In this document: positions 19,086-26,874 of the stretch, in pieces
How positions within the stretch are numbered: position 1 is the first letter of the stretch
How the letters are laid out: every line of letters starts with the position of its first letter
The notes under the pieces: model-generated
The model's database searches: none
Seen by the model: the letters and a program-made list of their open reading frames with translations, nothing else
Told to the model about the DNA's origin: nothing
Assembly (NCBI GenBank): GCA_002007745.1
Contig: CP019882.1
Location: 186,001 to 250,000 of the forward strand
Length of the DNA stretch: 64,000 bases
Source: Mycolicibacterium litorale
GTDB taxonomy: Bacteria; Actinomycetota; Actinomycetes; Mycobacteriales; Mycobacteriaceae
Reading direction: 5' to 3'
Program-made: the position numbers and the translations under genes

Positions 19086-19739
19086 ATGCCACCCGAAAGC
19101 GGGATGACCCGGCGCGAAGAGCTGCTGGCCGTCGCCACCAAGCTGTTCGCCGCGCGCGGTTATCACGGCACCCGGATGGACGACGTCGCCGATGTGGTCG
19201 GCTTGAACAAGGCCACGGTCTACCACTATTACGCCAGCAAGTCGCTGATCCTGTTCGACATCTACCGCCGTGCGGCCGAGAACACCCTGCAAGCCGTGCA
19301 CGATGACCCGTCCTGGACGGCCAGGGAGGCGCTCTACCAGTACACGATCCGGCTGTTGACGAACATCGCGGAGAATCCCGAGGGTGCGGCGGTGTACTTC
19401 CAGGAGGCCCCCTACATCACCGAGTGGTTCACCGAGGAGCAGGTCGCCGAGGTCCGGGAGAAGGAAACCCAGGTCTACGAGCACGTGACCGGCCTGATCG
19501 ACCGCGGCATCGCCAGCGGTGAGTTCTTCGAGTGCGACTCGCACGTGGTCGCACTCGGCTATATCGGTATGACGCTGGGCGCCTACCGCTGGTTGCGCCC
19601 CGATGGCCGGCGCAGCGCCAAGGAGATCGCCGCCGAGTTCAGCACCGCGCTGCTGCGCGGTTTGATCCGCGACGAGACGGTGCGGGTGGAGTCGCCGCTG
19701 GGCCCCGATGGAGTGCCGGCCGATAAGGCGCACGCCTAG
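19086..19739 (+). CDS. TetR family regulator (Rv0158-like)
   Basis: 217 residues. HTH: TRREELLAVATKLFAARGYHGTRMDDVADVVGLNKATVYHYY, then ASKSLILFDIYRRA. The ligand domain contains ENPEGAAVYFQEAPYITEWF and VALGYIGMTLGAYRWLRP, as in regulators of fatty acid degradation genes. The ATG at 19086 is used; the ATG at 19104 (MTRREELL) is an equally possible start. It lies between pnt and mce1 like Rv0158. It may control the divergent ltrA unit, itself, or the following Rv0164-like gene. Confidence 0.88.
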   Translation: MPPESGMTRREELLAVATKLFAARGYHGTRMDDVADVVGLNKATVYHYYASKSLILFDIYRRAAENTLQAVHDDPSWTAREALYQYTIRLLTNIAENPEGAAVYFQEAPYITEWFTEEQVAEVREKETQVYEHVTGLIDRGIASGEFFECDSHVVALGYIGMTLGAYRWLRPDGRRSAKEIAAEFSTALLRGLIRDETVRVESPLGPDGVPADKAHA

Positions 19740-19786
19740 CCGCGGCGGCCGATCGGGGTGGTCCGGCCGGTCGATATGATCGGCCG

Positions 19787-20224
19787 ATGCCGCTCGTCAG
19801 CAAGACCGTCGAGGTCAACGCCGATGCCAAGTCCATCCTGGACATCGTCGCCGACTTCGAGGCGTACCCGGAATGGAACGACGAGGTCAAGGCGGTGTAC
19901 ATCCTCGCCCGCTATGACGACGGCCGGCCCAGCCAGCTGCGGCTCGACATGGAGATTCAGGGTCAGGCGGGCACCTTCATCCAGGCCGTGTACTACCCCG
20001 GCGCCGGCCAGATCCAGACGGTGCTGCAGCAGGGTGAGGTGTTCACCAAACAGGATCAGCTGTTCTCGGTGGTGGAGATGGGTCCGTCGAGCCTGCTGAC
20101 TGTGGACCTCGACGTCGAGATCTCGCTGCCGGTGCCGGCCATGATGGTCAAGAAGCTGGTCAACGATGTGCTCGAGCACCTGGCCGACAACCTCAAGATG
20201 CGCGCCGAGCACCTGTCGGCCTGA
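19787..20224 (+). CDS. SRPBCC (START-like) protein, TB18.5/Rv0164 type
   Basis: 145 residues forming a single polyketide cyclase/dehydrase-type lipid-binding fold. SKTVEVNADAKSILDIVADFEAYPEWNDEVK is the family start, with YDDGRPSQLRLD and YYPGAGQIQTVLQQGEVFTKQDQLFS in the centre. It matches Rv0164 (TB18.5), known as a T-cell antigen, which also lies just before mce1R. A hydrophobic ligand is likely; no catalytic residues are evident. ATG at 19787. Converges with mce1R, gap 22 bp. Confidence 0.88.
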   Translation: MPLVSKTVEVNADAKSILDIVADFEAYPEWNDEVKAVYILARYDDGRPSQLRLDMEIQGQAGTFIQAVYYPGAGQIQTVLQQGEVFTKQDQLFSVVEMGPSSLLTVDLDVEISLPVPAMMVKKLVNDVLEHLADNLKMRAEHLSA

Positions 20225-20246
20225 ACCCGGTCGCCCCGGATGAGAG

Positions 20247-20936
20247 TCAGCGCCACATCCCGCTGCGCTCGAGCTGTTCGAGCAGCAGGTCGGCGCCGTC
20301 GCTGAATTCCGCCGCGGCCACCTCGGCCAGCACCGCTTTGTCGCGGCTGCGCAGCGCGGCGATCAGTTGGCGGTGGCTTTCCACCGCGGCTGTCCCCCAC
20401 GAGGGGTCGGTGACGTAGATGTGCGGCGGCATGTACCGGGCGGCGTGCAGCAGGAACCAGGCCAGTTTGATCCGGCCGGCCGACCGGTTCAGCAACCGGT
20501 GGAAGGCGAACTCGGCCGCCTCGATGCGGGCGGCGTCGCCCTCGGCCACCGCGTGGGCCAGCACCTCGTTGGCGCGCTCGAGGTCGTCGATCTGCTCGCC
20601 GGTGATTCGGTCGGCGGCGCTGACGACGAGTTCCTTGGCGATCGTCGCCTGCAGCCAGTAGATGTCGGCGACGTCCTGGCGGCTCAGCGGCTGCACCACG
20701 TAGCCGCGCCGCGGCTCGAGAGCGACCATCCCCTCGCCGCGCAGCGTCAGCAGGGCCTCCCGGACGGGGGTGATGCTGACCCCGAGCTGGGCGGCGGTCT
20801 CATCGAGCCGGATGAACGTCCCGGGCCGCAGCGCGCCCGTCATGATGGCTTCCCGGAGGTGTCCGGCGACCTCGTCGGACAGCTGCGCGCGCCGCCCGCG
20901 ACGGTTGTCGGCCCGTGTAGAAGTCGGTGCGTTCAC
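20247..20936 (-). CDS. mce1R: GntR/FadR-type repressor of the mce1 operon
   Basis: 229 residues. N-terminal winged HTH: LSDEVAGHLREAIMTGALRP, then LDETAAQLGVSITPVREALLTLRGEGMV. The C-terminal FCD domain (about 95-220) carries the metal-binding acid/His pattern (FAFHRLL, ARYMPPHIYV, VESHRQLIAAL). In M. tuberculosis, Mce1R (Rv0165c) represses mce1 and responds to fatty acyl ligands. Here it is divergent from fadD5 in the same way. The GTG at 20936 has GGAGGT just upstream. The likely operator is the palindrome at 20998-21009. Confidence 0.92.
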   Translation of the reverse strand: MNAPTSTRADNRRGRRAQLSDEVAGHLREAIMTGALRPGTFIRLDETAAQLGVSITPVREALLTLRGEGMVALEPRRGYVVQPLSRQDVADIYWLQATIAKELVVSAADRITGEQIDDLERANEVLAHAVAEGDAARIEAAEFAFHRLLNRSAGRIKLAWFLLHAARYMPPHIYVTDPSWGTAAVESHRQLIAALRSRDKAVLAEVAAAEFSDGADLLLEQLERSGMWR

Positions 20937-20997
20937 GTGACCTCCGGGGACTTGTGTGGGCAGCAGGGAGGCAATAGTGTGACCCAAGCAACAACGG

Positions 20998-21009
20998 ATT
21001 TGATCAAAT
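20998..21009. promoter_or_regulatory. Perfect palindrome ATTTGATCAAAT, probable Mce1R operator
   Basis: A 12-bp perfect palindrome in a short AT-rich island of an otherwise GC-rich divergent gap. It is 62 bases from the mce1R start and 83 bases before the fadD5 start. GntR/FadR proteins bind short palindromes of this size. Assignment to Mce1R is by position only. Confidence 0.6.
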
Positions 21010-21091
21010 ATAACGTTCCTGCGGTCTCCAGTATCGGGTTCACGCAACGTTCACGCCGGACGGACGGTTCGAGAGGACGGAAGAGGCGCCA

Positions 21092-22720
21092 GTGACCGGG
21101 CAGCTGACAGCGACCACAGAGCAGCCATATCTGTCCCGCCGGCAGAACTGGTCGAACCAGCTCGCGCGGCACGCACTGATGCAACCCGGCGCCACCGCAC
21201 TGCGCTTCCTGGGCCGCACCACGACGTGGGGCGAATTCGACCACCGGGTCACCCGGCTGGCCGACGCCCTGCAGCGGCGCGGCGTGCGCTTCGGCGACCG
21301 GGTCATGATCCTCATGCTCAACCGGCCCGAGTTCGTGGAGGCCACCCTGGCCGCCAACCGGCTCGGCGCCATCGCCGTGCCGGTCAACTTCCGGCTCACC
21401 CCGCCGGAGCTCGCCTTCCTGGTCCAGGACTGCGAGGCCGGGGTGCTGGTCACCGAACCGGTGTTGGTCGACGTTGCCAAGGCGGTCCGGGAGATCGCGC
21501 CGGCACTGTCCGCGATCGTGGTCGCCGGCGCCACGACCGACGACGGTGTGCTCGGCTACGAGGACCTCGTCGCCGAGGACGGCGAGCCGCACGAACCGGT
21601 GGACATCCCCAACGACAGCCCAGCGCTGATCATGTACACCTCGGGCACCACCGGACGGCCCAAGGGCGCGGTGCTGACCCACACCAACCTGGCCGGCCAG
21701 GCGATGACCGCGATGTACACCACCGGCCCCGACATCAACCACGATGTCGGGTTCATCGGGGTCCCGCTGTTCCACATCGCCGGCATCGGCAACACGCTCG
21801 GCGGTCTGATGCTGGGCACGCCGACGGTCATCCACCCGCTGGGCGGATTCGATCCCGGTCAACTGCTCGACATGCTCGAGGCCGAGCGCGTCACCGGCAT
21901 CTTCCTGGTGCCCGCCCAATGGCAGGCCGTGTGCGCCGCGCAGAAGGCCAAACCCCGTGACATCCGGTTGCGGTCGCTGTCGTGGGGGGCGGCCCCGGCC
22001 TCCGACACGTTACTGCGGGAGATGTCGGAGACCTTCCCGGACAGCAAGATCCTCGCCGCGTTCGGCCAGACCGAGATGTCACCGGTCACCTGCATGCTGC
22101 TCGGCGAGGACGCCATCACCAAGCGCGGCTCGGTCGGCAAGGTGATCCCGACCGTCGCGGCCCGCGTCGTCGACGAGGACATGAACGACGTCCCGGTCGG
22201 CGAGGTGGGCGAGATCGTCTATCGCGCACCGACTTTGATGGCCGGCTACTGGAACAACCCGCAAGCGACGGCCGAGGCGTTCGCCGGCGGCTGGTTCCAC
22301 TCCGGCGATCTGGTCCGGATGGACGCCGACGGTTACGTCTGGGTGGTGGACCGCAAGAAGGACATGATCATCTCCGGCGGCGAGAACATCTACTGTGCCG
22401 AGGTGGAGAACGTGCTCGCGGCGCACCCGGCGATCGCCGAGGTCGCCGTCATCGGGCGCGCCCACCCGAAATGGGGTGAGGTGCCGGTGGCCGTCGCGGC
22501 CATCTCCGCGCCGGAACTGCGGCTGGCCGACCTGCTCGGGTTCCTCGACGAACGGCTGGCCCGCTACAAACACCCCAAGGGCCTCGAGATCGTGGACGCG
22601 TTGCCCCGCAACCCCGCTGGCAAAGTCCTCAAGACCGAGCTGCGAATCCGTTTCAGCGCCAGCGCCGAAACGGATTTGACAGCTGAAAATGCTTCGGATA
22701 CAGCCGATCCCAACTCATGA
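21092..22720 (+). CDS. fadD5: Long-chain fatty-acid-CoA ligase FadD5
   Basis: 542 residues. ATP-dependent activation of a fatty acid to acyl-CoA via acyl-AMP, cytosolic. Motifs: P-loop YTSGTTGRPKGAVLTH, AAFGQTEMSPV, GWFHSGDLVRMDADGYVWVVDR, KDMIISGGENIY, and the C-terminal catalytic Lys in NPAGKVLKTEL. First gene of the mce1 operon in mycobacteria (Rv0166), thought to recycle lipids carried by the Mce1 transporter. GTG at 21092 after GGAAGAGG. The last 25 codons carry a strong hairpin (22645-22676) and then a non-conserved tail. Confidence 0.93.
   Translation: MTGQLTATTEQPYLSRRQNWSNQLARHALMQPGATALRFLGRTTTWGEFDHRVTRLADALQRRGVRFGDRVMILMLNRPEFVEATLAANRLGAIAVPVNFRLTPPELAFLVQDCEAGVLVTEPVLVDVAKAVREIAPALSAIVVAGATTDDGVLGYEDLVAEDGEPHEPVDIPNDSPALIMYTSGTTGRPKGAVLTHTNLAGQAMTAMYTTGPDINHDVGFIGVPLFHIAGIGNTLGGLMLGTPTVIHPLGGFDPGQLLDMLEAERVTGIFLVPAQWQAVCAAQKAKPRDIRLRSLSWGAAPASDTLLREMSETFPDSKILAAFGQTEMSPVTCMLLGEDAITKRGSVGKVIPTVAARVVDEDMNDVPVGEVGEIVYRAPTLMAGYWNNPQATAEAFAGGWFHSGDLVRMDADGYVWVVDRKKDMIISGGENIYCAEVENVLAAHPAIAEVAVIGRAHPKWGEVPVAVAAISAPELRLADLLGFLDERLARYKHPKGLEIVDALPRNPAGKVLKTELRIRFSASAETDLTAENASDTADPNS
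22645..22676 (+). promoter_or_regulatory. Hairpin at the 3' end of fadD5
   Basis: AATCCGTTTC and GAAACGGATT are perfect 10-bp arms around a 12-base loop with the direct repeat AGCGCC. It lies in the coding sequence 44 bases before the fadD5 stop. It could act as an attenuator, terminator-like element or RNA processing site that separates fadD5 from the transporter genes. Confidence 0.5.
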
Positions 22721-22949
22721 TGGAAGCACTTACTGCGGCGAAAATTGCTGGAAATGACGATGGAGGGTTAATAGTGCCGATGCGGTGCACTGCCCGTCAG
22801 CCATCGGGTACATTCCTGTGGTCCGCCTTACTACTGGTTAGTAGGGAGACGACACTCACGTACTGCGGGTCGGGGCAAGGAGGGTATGTGCCAGACGGAC
22901 TGCCGTCCAGCCGCGACGACCGACGTGGACCCGTCATGCGAGCGTCCCG
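22721..22949 (+). promoter_or_regulatory. fadD5-yrbE1A intergenic region, probable internal promoter
   Basis: 229 bp without a supported gene, the only large gap in the mce1 operon. M. tuberculosis has a gap at the same place, reported to hold an internal promoter. Here a TACTA-CTGGT-TAGTA dyad lies at 22829-22843, followed by GTAGGGAG. An AAGGAGGG ribosome-like sequence at about 22877 precedes a short ORF beginning at 22887 that overlaps yrbE1A in another frame, which I do not regard as a gene. Confidence 0.5.
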
Positions 22950-23750
22950 GTGACCGCGACGACGACCGGGCTCTCCGGATACGTCCAGGACAAGATGCGC
23001 GCGCCGCTGACCGCTGTCGGCGGCTTCTTCCGCATGTGCGTGCTCACCGCCAGGGCCACCGCGAAGTGGCCCTTCGAGTGGCGTGAGTTCATCATCCAGG
23101 CCTGGTTTCAGTTCCGGGTGACGTTCCTGCCGACCATCGCCGTGGCGGTCCCCAACACGATCCTGATCATCTTCACCATCAACATCCTGCTGGTCGAGTT
23201 CGGCGCCGCCGACGTCTCCGGCGCGGGCGCCGCGCTGGCCGCGGTCACCCAGCTCGGCCCCATCGTGACCGTGCTGGTTGTCGCCGGTGCCGGGTCGACG
23301 GCCATCTGCGCCGACCTCGGTGCCCGCACCATTCGCGAGGAGATCGACGCCCTCGAGGTACTGGGCATCGATCCGATCCACCGTCTGGTCCTGCCCCGGG
23401 TGGTCGCCTCGACGTTCGTCGCCGTGTTGCTCAACGGCGCGGTCATCGCCGTCGGCCTGGTCGGCGGATTCATCTTCGGTGTGTACATGCAGAACATCTC
23501 CGCCGGCGCCTACGTCTCCACCCTCACGCTGATCACCGGACTGCCCGAAGTGGTCATCTCCATCGTCAAGGCGCTCACCTTCGGGCTCATCGCGGGCCTG
23601 GTCGGGTGCTACCGCGGCCTGACGGTGTCCGGCGGCGCCAAGGGGCTGGGCACGGCGGTCAACGAGACCCTGGTGCTCTCGGTCGTCGCGCTGTTCGCCG
23701 TCAACGTCGTCCTCACGACCATCGGTGTGCGGTTCGGAACGGGGCACTGA
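22950..23750 (+). CDS. yrbE1A: Mce1 transporter permease YrbE1A
   Basis: 266 residues, about five to six membrane helices. MlaE-type permease with the characteristic cytoplasmic REEIDALEVLGIDPIHRLVLPR loop, which docks the ATPase. With YrbE1B it forms the channel of the Mce1 lipid importer; the ATPase MceG is encoded elsewhere and is not in this window. GTG start at 22950 after AGCGTCCCG. The stop is 1 base from the yrbE1B start. Confidence 0.95.
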   Translation: MTATTTGLSGYVQDKMRAPLTAVGGFFRMCVLTARATAKWPFEWREFIIQAWFQFRVTFLPTIAVAVPNTILIIFTINILLVEFGAADVSGAGAALAAVTQLGPIVTVLVVAGAGSTAICADLGARTIREEIDALEVLGIDPIHRLVLPRVVASTFVAVLLNGAVIAVGLVGGFIFGVYMQNISAGAYVSTLTLITGLPEVVISIVKALTFGLIAGLVGCYRGLTVSGGAKGLGTAVNETLVLSVVALFAVNVVLTTIGVRFGTGH

Positions 23751-23751
23751 C

Positions 23752-24621
23752 ATGAGTACCGCGACAGTCCTGCGCAGCCGGTATCCCCGGGCCTACTCGA
23801 CAGCCAGCAAGTGGGCCTCGGCGCCGGGCCGGTTCATCGATCGGGTCGGCGACGTGGCGTGGTTCACCGTGACCGCTGTCGGGCAGATCCCGCATGCACT
23901 GCGCTATTACCGGCGCGCGACGTTGCGGCTGATCGCCGAGATCGGCATGGGCACCGGCGCCATGGCGGTGATCGGCGGAACCATCGCGATCGTCGGCTTC
24001 GTCACCTTGTCGGGCGGTTCGCTGATCGCGATCCAGGGCTACGCCTCGCTCGGCAACATCGGCGTCGAGGCGTTCACCGGGTTCGTCGCCGCGCTGGTCA
24101 ACGTGCGCGTCGTCGCGCCGCTGGTTTCCGGGCACTCGCTGGCCGCCACGGTCGGCGCCGGCGCCACCGCCGAGCTGGGCGCCATGCGCATCAGTGAGGA
24201 GATCGACGCGCTCGAGGTGATGGGCATCAAGTCCATCAGCTACCTGGTGTCGACCCGGATCCTGGCGGGCATCGTGGTGATCATCCCGCTCTACGCCATG
24301 GCACTGCTGCTGTCGTTCCTGGCGGCCCAGCTCACCACCACCGTGTTCTACGGCCAGTCGACGGGTACCTACGACCACTACTTCCGGACGTTCCTGCGTC
24401 CCGACGACGTGTTCTGGTCCTTCGTCGTCGCCATCATCATCGCGGTCTTCGTGATGATCAATCACTGCTATTTCGGCTACAACGCCAGCGGCGGTCCGGT
24501 GGGCGTGGGTGAGGCGGTCGGGATCTCGATGCGCGCCTCGCTGGTCGCGGTCGCCACCGTCGTTCTGTTGGCCTCGTTGGCGCTGTACGGCACCAACCCG
24601 AACTTCAACCTCACGGTGTAG
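23752..24621 (+). CDS. yrbE1B: Mce1 transporter permease YrbE1B
   Basis: 289 residues. Second permease of the pair, with SEEIDALEVMGIKSISYLVSTR as ATPase-coupling loop and helices such as MAVIGGTIAIVGFVTLSGG and VFWSFVVAIIIAVFVMINHCYFGYN. ATG at 23752, directly after the yrbE1A stop (TGACATG). It ends 4 bases before mce1A. Confidence 0.95.
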   Translation: MSTATVLRSRYPRAYSTASKWASAPGRFIDRVGDVAWFTVTAVGQIPHALRYYRRATLRLIAEIGMGTGAMAVIGGTIAIVGFVTLSGGSLIAIQGYASLGNIGVEAFTGFVAALVNVRVVAPLVSGHSLAATVGAGATAELGAMRISEEIDALEVMGIKSISYLVSTRILAGIVVIIPLYAMALLLSFLAAQLTTTVFYGQSTGTYDHYFRTFLRPDDVFWSFVVAIIIAVFVMINHCYFGYNASGGPVGVGEAVGISMRASLVAVATVVLLASLALYGTNPNFNLTV

Positions 24622-24625
24622 TCGC

Positions 24626-25837
24626 ATGACCCACCCGTTGAATTCGTCACGGCGTCCCCCGATCAAGCTGGCGGGGGCGGTGTTCCTGCTCATCGCCGTT
24701 CTGCTGCTCACCTTGGTCTACCTGCAGTTCCGCGGTGTGCTGACACCGAAGACCACACTCACGATGGTCTCCGACCGCGCCGGCCTGGTGATGGATCCCG
24801 GCTCGAAGGTGACCTACAACGGGGTCGAGATCGGCCGGGTCACCAAGGTTGCGGAGGTGGCCCGGGACGGTGAGCCGGCCGCCGAGCTGACCCTGCAGGT
24901 CAAACCCGACTCGATCGCGCTGATCCCGGCCAACGTCGACGCCCAGATCAAGGCCAGCACCGTCTTCGGCAACAAGTACGTCGCCTTCACCAGCCCGAAG
25001 GACCCGGCCAAGAACCGGATCTCCTCGGCCGACGTCATCACGGCGTCGGGAGTCACCACCGAGTTCAACACTCTCTTCGAGACGCTGACCTCCATCTCGG
25101 AGAAGGTCGACCCGGTCAAGCTGAACATGACGCTGAGCGCGACCGCGGAGGCACTCGACGGGCTGGGCACCAAGTTCGGCCAGTCGATCGTCAACGGCAA
25201 CGCCGTCCTCGACGACATCAACCCGCAGATGCCGCAGATCCGCAGCAACATCCAGCAGCTGTCGAACCTGGCCGACGTCTACATCAAGGCCAGCCCCGAC
25301 CTGTGGGACTTCCTGAACAACGCGGTGACCACCGCGCACACCCTCAACGCGCAGCAGAAGGACCTGGACGCCGCACTGCTGGCCTCCACCGGCTTCGGCA
25401 ACACCGGCGCCGACATCTTCGAGCGCGGCGGCCCCTACTTCGTGCGCGGCCAGGCCGACGCGATCCCGACCAACCGGCTGCTGGACACCTACAGCCCGCA
25501 GCTGTACTGCCAGATCCGCAGTGAGGCCCAGGCGCTTCCGGATGCGCTGGCCTCCTTCGGCGGGAACGGATATTCGCTGAACACCGTCACCGAGTTCCTC
25601 GGCGCCCCGAACCCGTACGTGTACCCGGACAACCTGCCCCGGGTCAACGGGCGCGGCGGCCCGGGCGGCTCGCCCGGCTGCTGGCAGAAGGTCGACCGCA
25701 ACTTCTGGCCCGCTCCGTACCTGGTGGTCGACGACGGCGCCTCGCTCGCGCCGTACAACCACTTCGAGCTCGGCCAGCCCATCCTCACCGAGTACGTCTG
25801 GGGACGCCAAGTCGGGGAGAACACGATCAACCCATGA
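24626..25837 (+). CDS. mce1A: Mce1A substrate-binding/tunnel protein
   Basis: 403 residues. One N-terminal membrane anchor (LAGAVFLLIAVLLLTLVYLQ). MCE domain about 38-115 (LTMVSDRAGLVMDPGSKVTYNGVEIGRV, KASTVFGNKYVAF). Then a long helical region rich in heptads that in the Mce1 complex bundles with Mce1B-F into a tube across the periplasm. In M. tuberculosis Mce1 imports fatty acids. C terminus with NPYVYPDNLPRVNGRGGPGG, conserved in Mce1A. ATG at 24626; overlaps mce1B by 4 bases. Confidence 0.94.
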   Translation: MTHPLNSSRRPPIKLAGAVFLLIAVLLLTLVYLQFRGVLTPKTTLTMVSDRAGLVMDPGSKVTYNGVEIGRVTKVAEVARDGEPAAELTLQVKPDSIALIPANVDAQIKASTVFGNKYVAFTSPKDPAKNRISSADVITASGVTTEFNTLFETLTSISEKVDPVKLNMTLSATAEALDGLGTKFGQSIVNGNAVLDDINPQMPQIRSNIQQLSNLADVYIKASPDLWDFLNNAVTTAHTLNAQQKDLDAALLASTGFGNTGADIFERGGPYFVRGQADAIPTNRLLDTYSPQLYCQIRSEAQALPDALASFGGNGYSLNTVTEFLGAPNPYVYPDNLPRVNGRGGPGGSPGCWQKVDRNFWPAPYLVVDDGASLAPYNHFELGQPILTEYVWGRQVGENTINP

Positions 25838-26874
25838 AAATCACCGGCACAGCAGTCAAACTCGCAGCGTTCTCGTTGGTGCTGCTGCTCTTCACGGCGA
25901 TCATCGTCATCGTCTTCGGGCAGTTCCGGTTCGACCGCACCACCCCGTACACCGCTGAGTTCAGCAACGCCAGCGGACTGCGGGACGGCCAGTTCGTCCG
26001 GGCCGGTGGTGTCGAGGTGGGCAAGGTCTCCGACATCAAGCTCGTCGACGACGGCCGGCGCGTGCTGGTCACCCTCAACGTCGACCGGACGCTGCCGCTG
26101 TACCAGTCGACCACCGCCCAGATCCGCTATCAGGACCTGATCGGCAACCGCTACGTCAACCTCGACCGCGGAACAGGTGAAGGCGCGGACCGAATCCTGC
26201 CCGCCGGCGGTTTCATCCCGATGTCACGCACCCAGCCCGCCCTGGACCTCGACGCCCTCATCGGCGGGTTCAAGCCGCTGTTCAAGTCGTTGGATCCGGA
26301 GAAGGTCAACACCATCGCCTCGTCGCTGATCACCGTCTTCCAGGGGCAGGGCGGCACCATCAACGACATCCTCGACCAGACCGCCCAGCTCACCTCGGCA
26401 CTGGCCGACCGCGACCAGGCGATCGGCGATGTGATCACCAACCTGAACACGGTGCTCGACACCACGGTCAAGCACGAGAAGGACTTCGACCAGACGGTCA
26501 ACAACTTCGAGGTGCTGATCACCGGGCTGAAGAACCGTGCCGATCCGCTGGCCCAGTCCACCGCCGACATCAGCAGCGCCGCAGGCACCCTCGGCGACCT
26601 GCTGGCCGACGACCGTCCGCAACTGAAAGACACCATCGCCAAGCTGGAGACCATCCAGACGCCGTTGGCCGACGGTCAGGACCGGCTCGACGATCTGCTG
26701 ACGAAGCTGCCGCAGGCGGTCAAGATGATCGGCCGCGCCGGCGGCATCTACGGTGACTTCTTCAACTTCTACCTCTGCGACATCAACCTGAAGCTCAACG
26801 GCCTGCAGCCGGGTGGCCCGGTCCGAACCGTCAAGATCACCCAGCAGCCCACGGGTAGGTGCACCCCGCAATGA
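25834..26874 (+). CDS. mce1B: Mce1B
   Basis: 346 residues. Anchor LAAFSLVLLLFTAIIVIVFGQF, then MCE domain (YTAEFSNASGLRDGQFVRAGGVEVGKV; IRYQDLIGNRYVNLDRG) and a helical region of roughly 200 residues (AQLTSALADRDQAIGDVITNLNTVLD). It ends in YGDFFNFYLCDINLKLNG, typical of Mce B proteins. One of the six subunits of the lipid tunnel. ATG inside the mce1A stop (ATGA); also overlaps mce1C by 4 bases. Confidence 0.94.
   Translation: MKITGTAVKLAAFSLVLLLFTAIIVIVFGQFRFDRTTPYTAEFSNASGLRDGQFVRAGGVEVGKVSDIKLVDDGRRVLVTLNVDRTLPLYQSTTAQIRYQDLIGNRYVNLDRGTGEGADRILPAGGFIPMSRTQPALDLDALIGGFKPLFKSLDPEKVNTIASSLITVFQGQGGTINDILDQTAQLTSALADRDQAIGDVITNLNTVLDTTVKHEKDFDQTVNNFEVLITGLKNRADPLAQSTADISSAAGTLGDLLADDRPQLKDTIAKLETIQTPLADGQDRLDDLLTKLPQAVKMIGRAGGIYGDFFNFYLCDINLKLNGLQPGGPVRTVKITQQPTGRCTPQ

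Noticed and set aside
22887..23086. Short ORF with a ribosome-like site before yrbE1A
   Set aside because: Overlaps the conserved yrbE1A start in another frame and has no recognisable product.
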